A stretch of DNA of 64,000 bases from Petunia secreta (lineage: Eukaryota > Streptophyta > Magnoliopsida > Solanales > Solanaceae). This document shows positions 20,396 through 31,943 of this stretch, in pieces; the stretch's first letter is position 1, and each line of letters starts with the position of its first letter. A program made the translations under genes and the position numbers. Where the stretch lies: contig JARKIP010000023.1 of assembly GCA_029990175.1 (NCBI GenBank), positions 21,905,501 to 21,969,500 on the forward strand. Direction: 5' to 3'. Below the pieces are notes generated by a model that was not told where the DNA came from, did not search any database, and saw only the letters and a program-made list of their open reading frames with translations.

Positions 20396-23160
20396 CACTA
20401 CAACTAAATGCATCTATAGCTACAAAATACTTTGTAGCTAAATATGAAATTTTCCGTGGCTAAATATTTTAGCCACAATAGTTTTCTTCCGTAGCATCCG
20501 TAGCTAAATGTGGGGTGGCTAAAAGTTAGCTACAAACTTTACGTATTCCGTGGCTAAGAACAAATACTTATTGCCACGAAAGTTTTTGTGTTATAGCTAT
20601 AATGGTAGAACTTTTTGCAACGAAAAATATACTTATGGCAAATAGTTTTATTTGCCACGGCAAACAAAACTTATAGTTATCTTAATAGTGTAGCCATAAA
20701 GTATTATGTTGTAGGAAAAGATATAATTTATTTGCCACGTAAATTCAATTTTTGTGGTAATTTTAATAGTTTACTCTTGTGGAAATAGTATCTGTATTTA
20801 GCTACAAATTCAAAAGTTCATAGCTATGAATTAAAGTATTTGACACAAATATTTTATATTGTAGCAAAGAGCTCATACCTTTTGCTATAAAATATATATA
20901 ATTTGTTGCAAAAGTTATTTTTCATTTGCTACGGTATAGCCATATTCTTGTTACGTGGCAATAATATATATGTTTAGCTACATATTCAAAAATACTATAG
21001 CTATAATGGAAGAATTTGTCACGAGCCAGTCACATGAATCTAAATAATGTAGCTATTTAAGAATTTAACTTTTTTTTTACCATGAAATAGAAATTGAATA
21101 GTAGCAAAAGATTTTCTTCAATTGTTATAATTAATGCAATACATTGATAAGCATGGATAATTAAAGGTTCAATAATACATTACAAACTAAATAAAATAAT
21201 AACATTTTATTTCGATCAATCATATCGGTAAGCTTTTACAATGGGAAAAGAATAGTCATTCTATGTCCTAGCCGATCTTGATGCTTTCATTAATCTTCCA
21301 TAAGCTGCAATAACAATTTAAAAAGAATAAATAAGAAAATAGTGGAATGACATATTTTAACCTACATTCTAAATTAAATTTGCTAGTATGAAATTTTCCT
21401 TTAAATTAAACACATATTTTCTAGAATTACTTCTATACAATAAATAATAATAAGTAATATAATAAATTACTTACAATTGGATTCATATGATCTTAACATT
21501 GTTGACCACGAGCTAAAATTTCTTCCAGAGCCTATCCAACATTGCTAGCTTGTTATCGATTTTTTCTTGATTTCTTCAACTTTGTTCCGGATCTTCTTTT
21601 CTAGTTTCTCTAGCACGCACAATTGATTCTCTTCCAGTTGCTTCTATTTGCCTTTCACTTTCTCTGCTGGTCTATCACCAACTGCTAATGCTTAGTTTCA
21701 GGCCCATATAGTTTTTGCTCCAAGTACTTTTGCAAATATATAATCCTAATTTGAGCTACAAATATCAAGGAGAAACAGTTCAATCAAAGGGAAATTTATT
21801 AGCAAATCTAACTACTCCCTCCGTTCCACTTTAGATGAACTCATTTGACTTTGCACGGAGTTTAATAAAGAGAGAAGACTTTTGAAACTTGTGGTCTAAA
21901 ATAAGTTATAGATATTTGTGTGGCTACAAATCATTTAGGGATGAGTAAAAGTGAATATTTCTTTCCAAATTTAGAAAGAGGTCATTCTTTTTGAAACAAA
22001 CTAAAAAGGAAATAAGTTCATATTATTTGAAACGGATGGAGTATTATCCATAGATATTCTCTTTCAATTTCATCATTACATAGAAGACATTATTGTAAGC
22101 TGCTAGCAACCTCAAAAAATAGTATTACTATTACAAATTGTAACCTAAGTAATGGCGTTCAATAGCACATTACACCAGTACAATTCTAACAAGGTTGTCA
22201 TGAAGGTGCTAATTATCAAATCTCCTTTGTAAATATTTCAATCATGTAGAAATCATGTTGAAAAGAGAGACTATGTGAGAGACTAAGGACATCAAATCCA
22301 AATATAATAGCTAAAGACATCTTCTCTACAATTTTAATATTGAATTATCAATTTAATATGGGAGACGATGTGCTTTTTAAATCAAAAAAACCAAAACTTG
22401 AACAACCAAGTCATCATCTTGGAGATCAATTTAATAGGAAAAGTCGAAGCTATCACAGTTAATTCAAAGCTTCAGTATGAAGCAACAACATAATGTCATA
22501 TTGCCTTATTAATACAAATTTAATCAATTAAATAACGCAGTATCAAACTAATTTAGAAAATAAAATTTAATTTGATAACATCAATACGCGTTTAAAATCG
22601 AAGAAAGTATCAAACTCACCGGCATCAAATTGCACTGCTGCAGCGACTATTGGAAACAAATCGATGGCAAAAGCTCCAATATGAAATAATACGAAAACGT
22701 GAAGATTTGGATCTCTTCGAGTTCTGCTTTGTGAATTCCGCCAGAATTCATCATTCTTTTACGCTCTATTACGAAATTAAAAAGTACCAAGACTGAATCG
22801 AAGTCAGCCACTGAAAACGACGAGCGAAAGGGGAAAGGGTTCTTTCTGAGATTGTCTGTCTAGAAAATTACGTTATGGGATTGGGCTAATGGTTGATGGG
22901 TTGGAGATCACTTAGAAAAAGAGGAGGAACAAGGAGAGCAAGAGGGATTAAGGGAAAAGTTAAAAGAAAACTAGGGATTAAGGGAAAGGTTTAAATGAAA
23001 ACTTAGGGATTAGCTTTGCCTATTTAATTTTCCTGGCTAAGAATTTTTACCGAATTATAGATAGCCACAAAATTGTAAACTTAGTGGCTGTTAGGTACCT
23101 GCCACGATTTTTATTTTCCTCGCTTAGAATGCGTAGCTATAAGTGTTTATTCTTGTAGTG
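20396..23160. mobile_element. CACTA (En/Spm-type) DNA transposon, non-autonomous
   Basis: Ends CACTACAACTAAATGC...ATTCTTGTAGTG give CACTACAA inverted termini, flanked by the 3-bp duplication TGA (20393-20395 and 23161-23163). The first and last several hundred bases are packed with short direct and inverted motifs (TAGCTAC, GCCACG, TTTGCCAC), the subterminal transposase-binding repeats typical of CACTA. No intact transposase ORF is present. Around 21488-21760 (minus) a heptad-rich remnant ('QLEENQLCVLEKLEKK') with a GTAAG donor after it may be what is left of a transposase 3' exon. A Stowaway-type MITE is nested at 21815-22041. Confidence 0.88.
21815..22041. mobile_element. Stowaway-type MITE nested in the CACTA element
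   Basis: CTCCCTCCGTTCCA...TTTGAAACGGATGGAG inverted ends over 227 bp, flanked by TA on both sides (21813-21814, 22042-22043). This is the standard Stowaway (Tc1/mariner) signature. Confidence 0.85.
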
Positions 23161-23163
23161 TGA

Positions 23164-24169
23164 TTGTTTGAAGGGTCCTCAAGTAGTCGTGCATTTATAA
23201 ACTGTGTTACTTGAAAAAGATCAAGTTTGGTGGTTGTTGAACATCATGTTTGAATAATTAATTGGGAGAAAATTGTGAGAATTTAAAATTGAATTAGGAA
23301 TAATAAAGTTTTATCACGATCTTTAGTGAGTTTGTTGAATTATCAACTCGGTCAATTCGAAAGAATGATTCTATGAAATTATCATACTTATTCAGAAGAT
23401 ATCTATAGAAGATATGTATGGCAACTACTGAAGTCACGATTTATAGGAAACAACGCGACGCGATTATAAGAAGCATGTCAGTAGTTCATTCTAATAATCG
23501 AAAAAATCACTATTTTAGGTTCTTTACTCTTGAATTCTTCTCTAGCCATTACTTATTCATTTTATTATTCATTAATATTTAGTTATTTAGTTTCCAATCC
23601 ATAACTCGAGATTGTTACCCATTGAATGTTTATATAGCGCTAGTCGCCAGACATTCTTCTGGTGAGATCGACTCCAACTTTTAGGCTGGAGCCTGGATTA
23701 TAGGTTCAACAATCGTGTAGTTCTTTTTGGAGAGATAGTAGGGCTTCATCATGTATCAAGACTTTTGACTGCGTTTAAAGCAGCTAAAGATTATTTTGGG
23801 ACAAGAACAAATGCCAAACAATTAGATAACGATAATAGTATTAGTGACCCAAAAATAAAACAGATGCTAATGAAAAAATATTTTCAATAGTGGAGGATAA
23901 ATAAACATTTTTTCCAATCATATTTATTCATCGCAAATCCAAACTTCAAATGTCGGTCTCCATTGAGACGTTCCACAAAGCACACAGTGCACACGAAGAA
24001 AGCAAAATATTCCATGTCAACCAAACAAATCAATGAAATTATATAAAGCATGGGCCAATATAGCTTTAAAAAGATCTGTAGTCACATTTTATATCAAAGT
24101 CTGTAAGAAAAAGATATAGCAAAAGTAAAAAGGACAGAAATGTGACATTGATAAGAAATCTCTGTTGAT
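23164..24169. other. Intergenic; 3' flank of the ZIP gene
   Basis: No gene recognised. The part just below 24169 should contain the ZIP 3' UTR (minus strand). Confidence 0.4.
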
Positions 24170-27100
24170 TTAAGCCCATTTGGCTATGAGAGACATGAGT
24201 CCGGCACCAAGAAGAAGTGAAATATTGGCCCCTAATTGAAGCCTTCCATTGCCTTGCATTCTTGGATTCATAAAATCAGCAGCTAAAAAATCGACTAATG
24301 CCATATAAATCAAGATGCCAGCTGAAGCTGAATTAAAGATTCCTTCGACAATAAGAGCCGTTGGACTATTTTCATCGTAAACATTTGTTATTCCTAGTCC
24401 AACTGCAATTCCGATTGGAGTTGTCAGAGAGAAAAATAAAGTCATAATTGCAATTGCACGAGACTTTAATTTTGCCTGCAATAAGGATCAAAAGGATAAA
24501 AACATTAGAGATACAAAAAGTTTACTTATATGGTTAAGTTTTTTCCACACAAGTTAAAGTGGCCCGTAAAATCAAGTATTCCTTCTGTTCCATCTAAGAT
24601 AATATAGTTTGATTTGATCGTACTTAAAGAAGAAATAAAATCTTTTTTAAATTTATGATATAAAATAAGTCATAAATATGTGTGTGACAATAAATCATCT
24701 CATTAAAAGTAAAATGACAAGTTTAAAGTTAAATTATTTTCAAATTTAAAATTATGTCATTCATTTTGAAACAAATTAATTAGGAAATATTGACATCCTT
24801 TTTTAAACGAAGAGAGTTAATATTTGTAGGTAGTCTAATTTAGTACAGTTTAGAATAAACATATAACATGATATAACCAATTAAAGTATACCAATTACTG
24901 CCTTATGTGCCAAACTTTAAGTTCTGTGATGTACAAGGTACCCACCATTGACCTAATATAGCAAACTTTTTCTGACTTTGAACGGCAAAATCTTTGGAAT
25001 TAGGCATTTGGACAAGACCCACCATTGCCACTTCACATTCAAGAGTTTGCCACAAGCCAGTCAAGGATAATCGTGGGGAGTAGTCTTTCAATTCACAGAA
25101 ATGGAAAAAACAACTCATGGTCCCACCAACTCTCCCTTCTTTAAGTGAACTTTACTGCTCTTGTGTTATACTACATAGGTCAATAATAGTGTCACTTAGT
25201 GAGGTGTTTGAATAGATGAATTGAATCACATATAATTATGCCCGAAGAAGGAATTTGTTTATTTGTTGTAGGATTACAGACTGAGATAGGACAAGCAATT
25301 ATTGATATGGTTATTATGGATAGAAACAGTACATTGTTTCATACCCATGGCTCCCTTATTCAGTTTGTAGGGAAAGCTATGATTGCGGAAGCGTTTGCAA
25401 TCAGAAAGACTAGAAAAAGCGATCGCAATGGCCGGAAGAAAGTTAGAATACTGTCAGATGAGCTAAGGGTGGCAGATATGCTAAAGAAAATATTCAGATT
25501 GCGTGTGAATTAAGTAGGTGTCTGCTTATGAAGATATGTGGCACATGTCGTCTACCTTAAATCATGTTGATTATGTACATATTTGTAGGACTTCTAATAT
25601 TGATGCTCACGACTAAGCTTTGGTCACGATGTTTCTATGTCTTTGGTCATGATGTTCGTTATGAAATAGTTTAACGTTCATATATAACTAAACGCAATAT
25701 AAATCTCCTATGTAACTTACGGTTTGGTTATTAGGAATCGTACTTAACCAGATATTATTTTAAATAAATTTCTGTGTATGATAAGGTCAGCCTAGGTATT
25801 TGTTCAAATAATGATACTCCAAAAGACACTAAAAGAGAAAAAACAAGTGAAGAGAAAAGTAATATTACCAATTAATCATAAATTTCTATGTAAGTACAGT
25901 TTGGATTAGGATTCTTAGGAGTTAAAATCTTAAATGGTCACTCAATTTTGGGAAATTAACCATCAAAGTCATTTTGCTTTGGTTGGTCCCAAAAATATCA
26001 CTCAACTTTGGGAAATTAACCACCAAAGTCACTTTGCTTTGGTTGGTCCCAAAAAGGTCACTCAACTTAGGAAAAATATCTGCAAAAGTAATTCTTGTCA
26101 GTTTTTGCATCGTTACCCACTGAAAATCTGACGTGGCTTTCTAAAATATTTTTCATATAATCGTAGGTCCCACTTTTTTTGCCATGTAGGATTTTTTTAA
26201 TAGTTACTTACTAATTTTCTGACAAGTGCAATGCACGTGCATTCCTAATAACTAATACAAAAATTGTAAATATATGTAATAAGCGTGTATTGTTACTAGT
26301 AAATTAAAGAAAAAAAATATAAATTCAAAGTACTGATATATCGAATACTTTACAATTGATATTTTTTATTTTTGCAATACATAATCATACTAATTAAATA
26401 TTACTATTGTACGAAGGCCAGTAATTAATATTTGAACAATTTTAATCATGTTAATTTATAATATCAAGTATTTAGTTTGATATCAATACTTTTTCTTGAT
26501 TTTTATTTTTTTGTGCTAATGGCAAACCGTTATTGTGTACTAGGAATTAGGGGTACGACAAACAATTATTTGGCCTTCGAACTTGATATAGTATATTATA
26601 AAATTTGCATGATTATAATCGTTCAAATATTAATTACTGGCCTTCGTATAATAGTAATGTTTAGTATGATTATGTATTACAATAACAAAAAATATCGAAC
26701 GTAAAGGATTCGATATATCAGTACTTTGAATTTATATTTTTTTCTTTAATTTACTAGCAACGATACACACTTATTACACATATTTATAATTTTTGTATTA
26801 GTTATTAGGAATACACGTGCATTGCACTTATCAGAAAATTAGTAAGTAACTATTAAAAAATTCCTACATGGCAAAAAAAGTGGGACCTACGATTATATGA
26901 AAAATATTTTAGAAAACCACGTCACATTTTCAGTGGGTAACGGTGCAAAAACTGACAAGAATTATTTTTGGAGATATTTTTCCTAAGTTGAATGATATTT
27001 TTGGGACCAACCAAAGCAAAGTGACTTTGGTGGTTAATTTCCTAAAGTTGAGGACCATTTGAGATTTTAACTCGGATTCTTAGTTAAACAAATGTAATCA

Positions 27101-29324
27101 GTAAATTCATATAAATTATAAGGATATATAGGTCTTTCACTATTCTACGTAATAACAGTTCGAAAAGAAACAAAAAGGGAATTGATCTCACCTGAGCGAT
27201 GCACCCACCAAGTCCCATGCCCTCAAAAAATTGATGAAAAGTCAAAGCACCGACAAGAGGCCTTATGGTTTTGGGACTTTCAGAAGCACCCAAAGCAATT
27301 CCAATTATAACTGAGTGCACTATTATCCCCAATTCCAAAACCTGCCCACGACCAAAAAAGTAAAAAAGTTAATCACAAAATTTGATTATTAGCATATACT
27401 CCCTCCGTCCCACTATATTTGTTATACTTTTTTTATTAGTTCATCAAAAAAAATTATCATATTTTTAAATTTGACAACAATTCAACTTTAAAGTTACTTT
27501 TTGATTCATTTATAGCCACACAAATATTTATGACTTATTTTAGACTATAAATTTTAAATTTTTTAAATTTTTTATTAAACTTTATGTCAAGTTAAACTAT
27601 GACAAACAAATTGGGACGAAGGGGTAGCATGATGGTGATTCCTTTTTTTTTTTTTATTCCTAGAATTTGAGAACTATAGCCTATAGGAGCTATGACGATT
27701 TTAGTAGTGAGAGAAACACAAAAGGAAGAAACAATATAATAAATCATCAATGAAAAAGCTTAGCTCCTTGTATTATCCAGAAAAATTTGCCACATGTAGA
27801 CAAGAAGGTTTACACTGCACTCCTGGGTCCATTCTTCCTTTTCTAAAAGTTAGTTGAACAGATTATTTAAGCTCATTTTATTATGATATTATATCGTTGA
27901 CTTCAATAAAAAATATCTCAGATTATTTCCATGCAAATGAAAATTGTTTATGCCCATGATATTGCTTAAGACTACAAAATTAGTAAGCTAGCATTTGGAT
28001 ATAGATTTGGCCGAAACTTTGAAAAGTGAATTTTTGAAGTTCAGTTGAAAATTAATCTGCAGAATTTGAAGTTGTGTTTGGACATAAATTTACTTGTAAA
28101 AAATTAAATTTTGTGAGTGGAAAAAATATTTTTTCCTAAAACTCTCAAAAACTGGTATCAATCAGTTTTAAAAATTTATGTTTTTGATTTAAGAAAAGGG
28201 AAAATGGTATAAACAAACAACTTTTTAAACATATTTTTCTAAAAAACTGTCCCCAAATTTTATTTTTAAAAAATGGGATTCATGCTTTCAGCAACTAATA
28301 ATAGATATTATACAATTTCATAGAGAAAAATCAAAGGAAATAGAAAAATAAACTTCAACTCTAGATTGTTCAAGAATTTTTATTAATCCTAATATATAAA
28401 AGCTTGTTCAAAAGTTTAAAGTTGACAATTTCAATTTTCGTTAAAAAAGAAGATCAAACAGATAAAGAGAGATAAGAGCGTTTGATGTCTCCTCAATCTA
28501 ACCCTTGGTAACTTGATGTGTATCCCAATCGAGAACTTGGGTCAGATTATTTATAATAATCTTATACTAGTTGTACTTTTTTTACTTTCTTGTCCCTAAT
28601 TTAAGTATCTTAATTTTTTTTCCAGCCTGTCCCAAAAAAATATATTTTTATGTATATTTAGTAAGTTGACAATTTAAATATACGTGAAATCAAAAAAAAA
28701 AAAAAAATTTACTACATACAGTTAGAATAAGTATGTTACCTGAGAGATAACACGATAGCGGAGGAGCTGAGAACCAGAATCATCCATCATTGATGGTGAA
28801 GCATGTGCATGGCCGTGTGCCCCATGAGACTGAATAGGAATAACTCCTTCTCTATCTCCAGATGGATCCACTGCTCCATTTTTCATGTCACCTTTTTTAT
28901 TATAATATGAAGTTGCATACGTATCCACCATCAAAGTTCCCATTGCAGAAACCATTGCTACAAATCCAGAAAACGGAAAATTTCCCCATGGATTCTCGTT
29001 TAAACATGGTGATGTCAAGCTTTCAAATGCATCTGGAAGTACATGTATAAACCCTGTTGCTAGGATCACGCCAGCCGCGAAAGCTTTGATTATGAAGAAA
29101 AAATTCTTATCCGGGCTTAATGCTGGAATTGCCTTACCCAGTACGGGAATACAAACACCAAGTGCACTGGCAACCAAAATGGAAGCTACTGCTGCCAATT
29201 TATACTTGAGTGCCTCGGATTTGTTTCTTTCTTCGTCCTCAGAGTCACAAGTACATTCCCCTAATACTATGGCAGGAAGAAGCAAGAGAATGTACCAAAA
29301 AACAACCTTTTCGAACTTTGCCAT
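24170..29324 (-). CDS. ZIP-family metal transporter (IRT/ZIP type), three exons
   Basis: Exons 28740-29324, 27192-27341 and 24170-24475 join in phase 0 to 346 codons, the usual ZIP length. All junctions are CAG|GT and AG. Role from the family: uptake of Zn2+, Fe2+ or related divalent metals into the cytosol through the plasma membrane. Seen: signal peptide about 1-23, then TM1-TM3; a variable cytosolic loop with the His cluster 'HGAHGHAHA' (metal sensing); TM4 signature 'HSVIIGIALGAS'; TM5 'HQFFEGMGLGG'; eight TMs in all, ending 'IAKWA' as in IRT/ZIP proteins. The intron positions match the three-exon IRT/ZIP structure. Upstream lies a perfect zinc-deficiency element (29778-29787), favouring a zinc-regulated ZIP1/3/5-like role over an iron-regulated IRT1 one. 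Metal specificity cannot be proved from sequence. Introns 1 and 2 (1.4 and 2.7 kb) are swollen by MITEs and a foldback element. Confidence 0.93.
24579..24816. mobile_element. Degenerate Stowaway-type MITE in ZIP intron 2
   Basis: TTCCTTCTGTTCCATC at the left and TTTAAACGAAGAGAG at the right are decayed versions of the CTCCCTCCGTTCC terminal repeat. A TA flanks the left end; the right flank has drifted. The internal text (CTAAGATAATATAGTTTGA, ATGTGTGTGACAATAAATC) matches the family. Confidence 0.6.
24817..25918. other. ZIP intron 2, unclassified part
   Basis: AT-rich intron sequence. The 91-codon plus-strand frame at 25238-25513 has no recognisable domain and lies antisense within the intron; I do not call it a gene. 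Confidence 0.4.
25919..27073. mobile_element. Foldback / Mutator-like element in ZIP intron 2
   Basis: 1155-bp element with inverted repeats of several hundred bases: GAGTTAAAATCTTAAATGG at the left, CCATTTGAGATTTTAACTC at the right. It is flanked by a perfect 10-bp duplication GGATTCTTAG (25909-25918 and 27074-27083), which fits Mutator-like elements. No transposase. The left arm carries an extra tandem copy of a unit of about 64 bp (CACTCAA..TTTGGGAAATTAACC...TTGGTTGGTCCC, near 25936 and 26000); the right arm has one copy. Transcribed with the ZIP gene, it could form a long hairpin in the pre-mRNA. Confidence 0.85.
27399..27624. mobile_element. Stowaway-type MITE in ZIP intron 1
   Basis: CTCCCTCCGTCCC...TTGGGACGAAGGGG ends, 226 bp, TA flanks at 27397-27398 and 27625-27626. 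Confidence 0.85.
27627..28739. other. ZIP intron 1, remaining part
   Basis: AT-rich intron. Sequence around 27990-28270 (e.g. GTTTGGACATAAATTTACTTG) resembles a common plant MITE but has no clean ends. The intron 5' end is GTAACATAC on the coding strand. Confidence 0.4.
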
Positions 29325-30686
29325 GATTACCGCAGACAGTATGGCTAAAAAAGTTATTCGCTATAAGGTTCACGGAATGAAAGAAGAAGAGCTTTTAATA
29401 ATACAATAGAGAAAGGATTAGAATCGAAAGAGCTTTTCAAAAATTTCAATAACGTCGCAACACTGATGAGCTAAGCTTCTTATCTTGATGCCAATGGATT
29501 GTCACATTAAGTGTTAAAAAGCTTGAGAGAATACCAAGAAAAAGTTTCACAACTTTGCCAAATTATATAGAACACAAATTCATATCTTGAAAATGATATA
29601 AAGCATTAAAGAATACATCATGCTTAGCTATCGCGGATTAATAGGAAACAAGTATGAACAGCACTAAACAATGAAGACACAGTGTAGTCACAATACTAAG
29701 TAAACATGAATAGATAGAGAGAGAATGAAGTGAAGTAGAGCGAAAAGAAAGTCTAACTATAGTAGGAGTCAAAAAAGATGTCGACATATATAGCTGCGTC
29801 TTAAAGAAAGGAGGAGATTTTGAGAAGACCAAGTCAGTATCCTCTTATTTAGCTAGCTATTAACTCATCTTATAGATGGATTATATATTGCAAAACTATT
29901 CATCGTTCGATTCCTAGCAAATTTAAAATTGGTGTGATTAGCCGCGAAGAGTTGTAACAGGTTAATTAGAGATTTCGGATTCGAATTTTGGAGATAGAAA
30001 TTAATTTTAATATGAAGATTTTTTTTTTTTCCAAAAATAGGCATAACACAATACAAATTTATATTAGTCGGGCTTAATGTGGAGAAAAGCAAAGAAAAAA
30101 AGGAAATTTGTTTGATTGGTTCTTCCGATTAAACTAACTAATTATTTACAAGATGTTCTCATTCATTCTTCTCGAATTTGTCGATAAAAATCCATTTTGT
30201 TTAAAAAAAGAAGAAGGTTCTAAATCATAGCTCCTTGAGGTTAGCACGTTATACAATGTTAATTACCTAATTTATTAAGTAGTTTTATTATTTTCTTTGT
30301 TGATCTTTGTATTTCTAGCTTTGTTATAATTTCACATAAAGAAAAAGAAAAAACATATAACTAAATAAAAGAAAGAAGCGAATTGTAAAGAAACAAACAA
30401 ATTCAATATCATTTACATAACTGTACAATTTTAGAAAGTACTTAAAACAAAAATATCAATACTATTTAATTTTCAAAATATAACAATATTTTTCAAAACA
30501 TAGAAAATAGTCATAAAAGGTAGAAAAAAATACTAGACCCCCATCTTACCACCCAGCCACCTTCTAGCCACCCCTACTATTTGTACGTCACCGGTCGCTG
30601 ATGTTTCTTAAATATTTCTTCGACTTGTATATATTTGTATATCTGGTGTATCTCTATTGCATGTGCAATTATACACGACATACAAT
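29325..30686. other. ZIP 5' flank and intergenic
   Basis: Contains the ZIP promoter and probable 5' UTR; otherwise AT-rich with no supported gene. The GGAGA at 30687-30691 is the target duplication of the next SIRE element. Confidence 0.5.
29778..29787. promoter_or_regulatory. Zinc-deficiency response element (ZDRE) upstream of the ZIP gene
   Basis: ATGTCGACAT, a perfect match to the palindromic RTGTCGACAY site bound by the bZIP19/bZIP23 zinc-sensor factors in Arabidopsis ZIP promoters. It lies 454 bp before the ATG. TATA-like sequences on the minus strand are at about 29561-29569 (TATATAATT, about 240 bp from the ATG) and directly beside the site (about 29785-29791). Confidence 0.75.
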
Positions 30687-30691
30687 GGAGA

Positions 30692-31485
30692 TGTTATTTC
30701 CCACGATTACACCACTTTACTGTTTTAAGGACCAGTTCCTTAAAATGTGTTCCTTTACTCTACGATGTGCGGAATTAAAACTGTAAGTAATTGAACACCA
30801 GATATTAGCGTGGAAAAACCCCTAGACACGGGATCAAAAACCACGACCTACTTCTCAAGTAGGATTTCAACTTCACTATGTAAAAAGACCCACTTGGTTA
30901 CAAGACTCACTCTTACTAACCTAGGACTAACTCTAATCCTTTAGTGATCTTTCTCACGATCAGTGAAGTTGTGTCAAGTCCATGACTTGAACCAGAAAGT
31001 TTACAACTCGATTTTTGCTTACTACAATTGAACTAAGACTCGAACTTTTACAAGATTCAATCTAAGGAACAGGTTCTAACTTAGTTCTACTGTAGCTAAC
31101 TGATTACACAAATAAGCTAATAACTCTTCTCAGCTTTTGCTCGATGCTCTCTGTATTTGTGTACACTTCTATGGCTGATAGTCTCCACGTTTTATAGCTT
31201 CCAGCAGCCAAGAAGTCTTGGTGAATTAGAACTCCAAAGCTCCCTTGACTTTGAGTCCTAATTGGATTATTCCTTCTAGAATCCGAATCCTTTATCCCTT
31301 AGTTATGCAATCTTTTCGTATCTGATTAGGCCTGCATAATTACCAAGATACACGTCAGTATTAGGTTAAATAATAATATCTCAATTAAACGATTTTGCAT
31401 GAATTATCTATTCTGCTACAGTGATTCAAAGGAACAGGTCCTTTGAATCCGTTCCTCAGTCATCAGTCAAAACTCCAAGCTAACA
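30692..31485 (-). repeat. LTR (element 3' LTR) of the second SIRE element
   Basis: TG...CA boundaries (TGTTATTTCCCACG at the left edge, CTCCAAGCTAACA at the right on the plus strand). TATA-like TATAAAAC on the minus strand at 31189-31196. Carries GGAMCWGKTCC at 30729-30739 and 31431-31441 and a one-mismatch copy at 31066-31076. The adjoining purine tract, minus strand CAAAAAGGGAGAAAT, is at 31486-31500. Confidence 0.93.
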
Positions 31486-31500
31486 ATTTCTCCCTTTTTG

Positions 31501-31943
31501 ATAATGACAAATTCATACTCATAGCTTAATCTCCTTAATGTCCTAAAGTACAATTTCAGCTCAAAAAGACACTCAATCAGTGGAAAATTAATTCATCATT
31601 AAGGAACAGAGTTTCATTAGGGATAAAACCATGCAAAATCAGACTTACTCTTCCCCCTTTTGGCATCATTGAAAAGGTTGCATACAAAATATAATTCAAG
31701 TGTTAGAATTAATCAGCACATGGCCATTGAGGCAACTCAGAATGCAAATATAACTTAAATTAAAGCAACTGCAAAACAATGATATTAGCCATCCAAGACA
31801 ATTCATTAAATCAATCATTGAAACCAGGGGATACACGCACATACTACAGAATTATCCAAAAATTAAAGAAGAAAAAGGCTAAGGCACTAAGCTAGGCTAG
31901 ATCCCACTAGACATAAAATGGCTAAAGGCTAAGGCTAAGGTGG
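31501..31943 (-). other. Spacer between extra ORF and LTR of the second SIRE element
   Basis: Untranslated tail of the element. A further purine tract, minus strand AAAAGGGGGAAGAG at about 31649-31664, lies upstream of the LTR-proximal one, again giving multiple PPTs. Confidence 0.5.

Noticed and set aside
25238..25513. 91-codon ORF in ZIP intron 2
   Set aside because: Antisense within an intron, no domain, no start context or partner exons visible.
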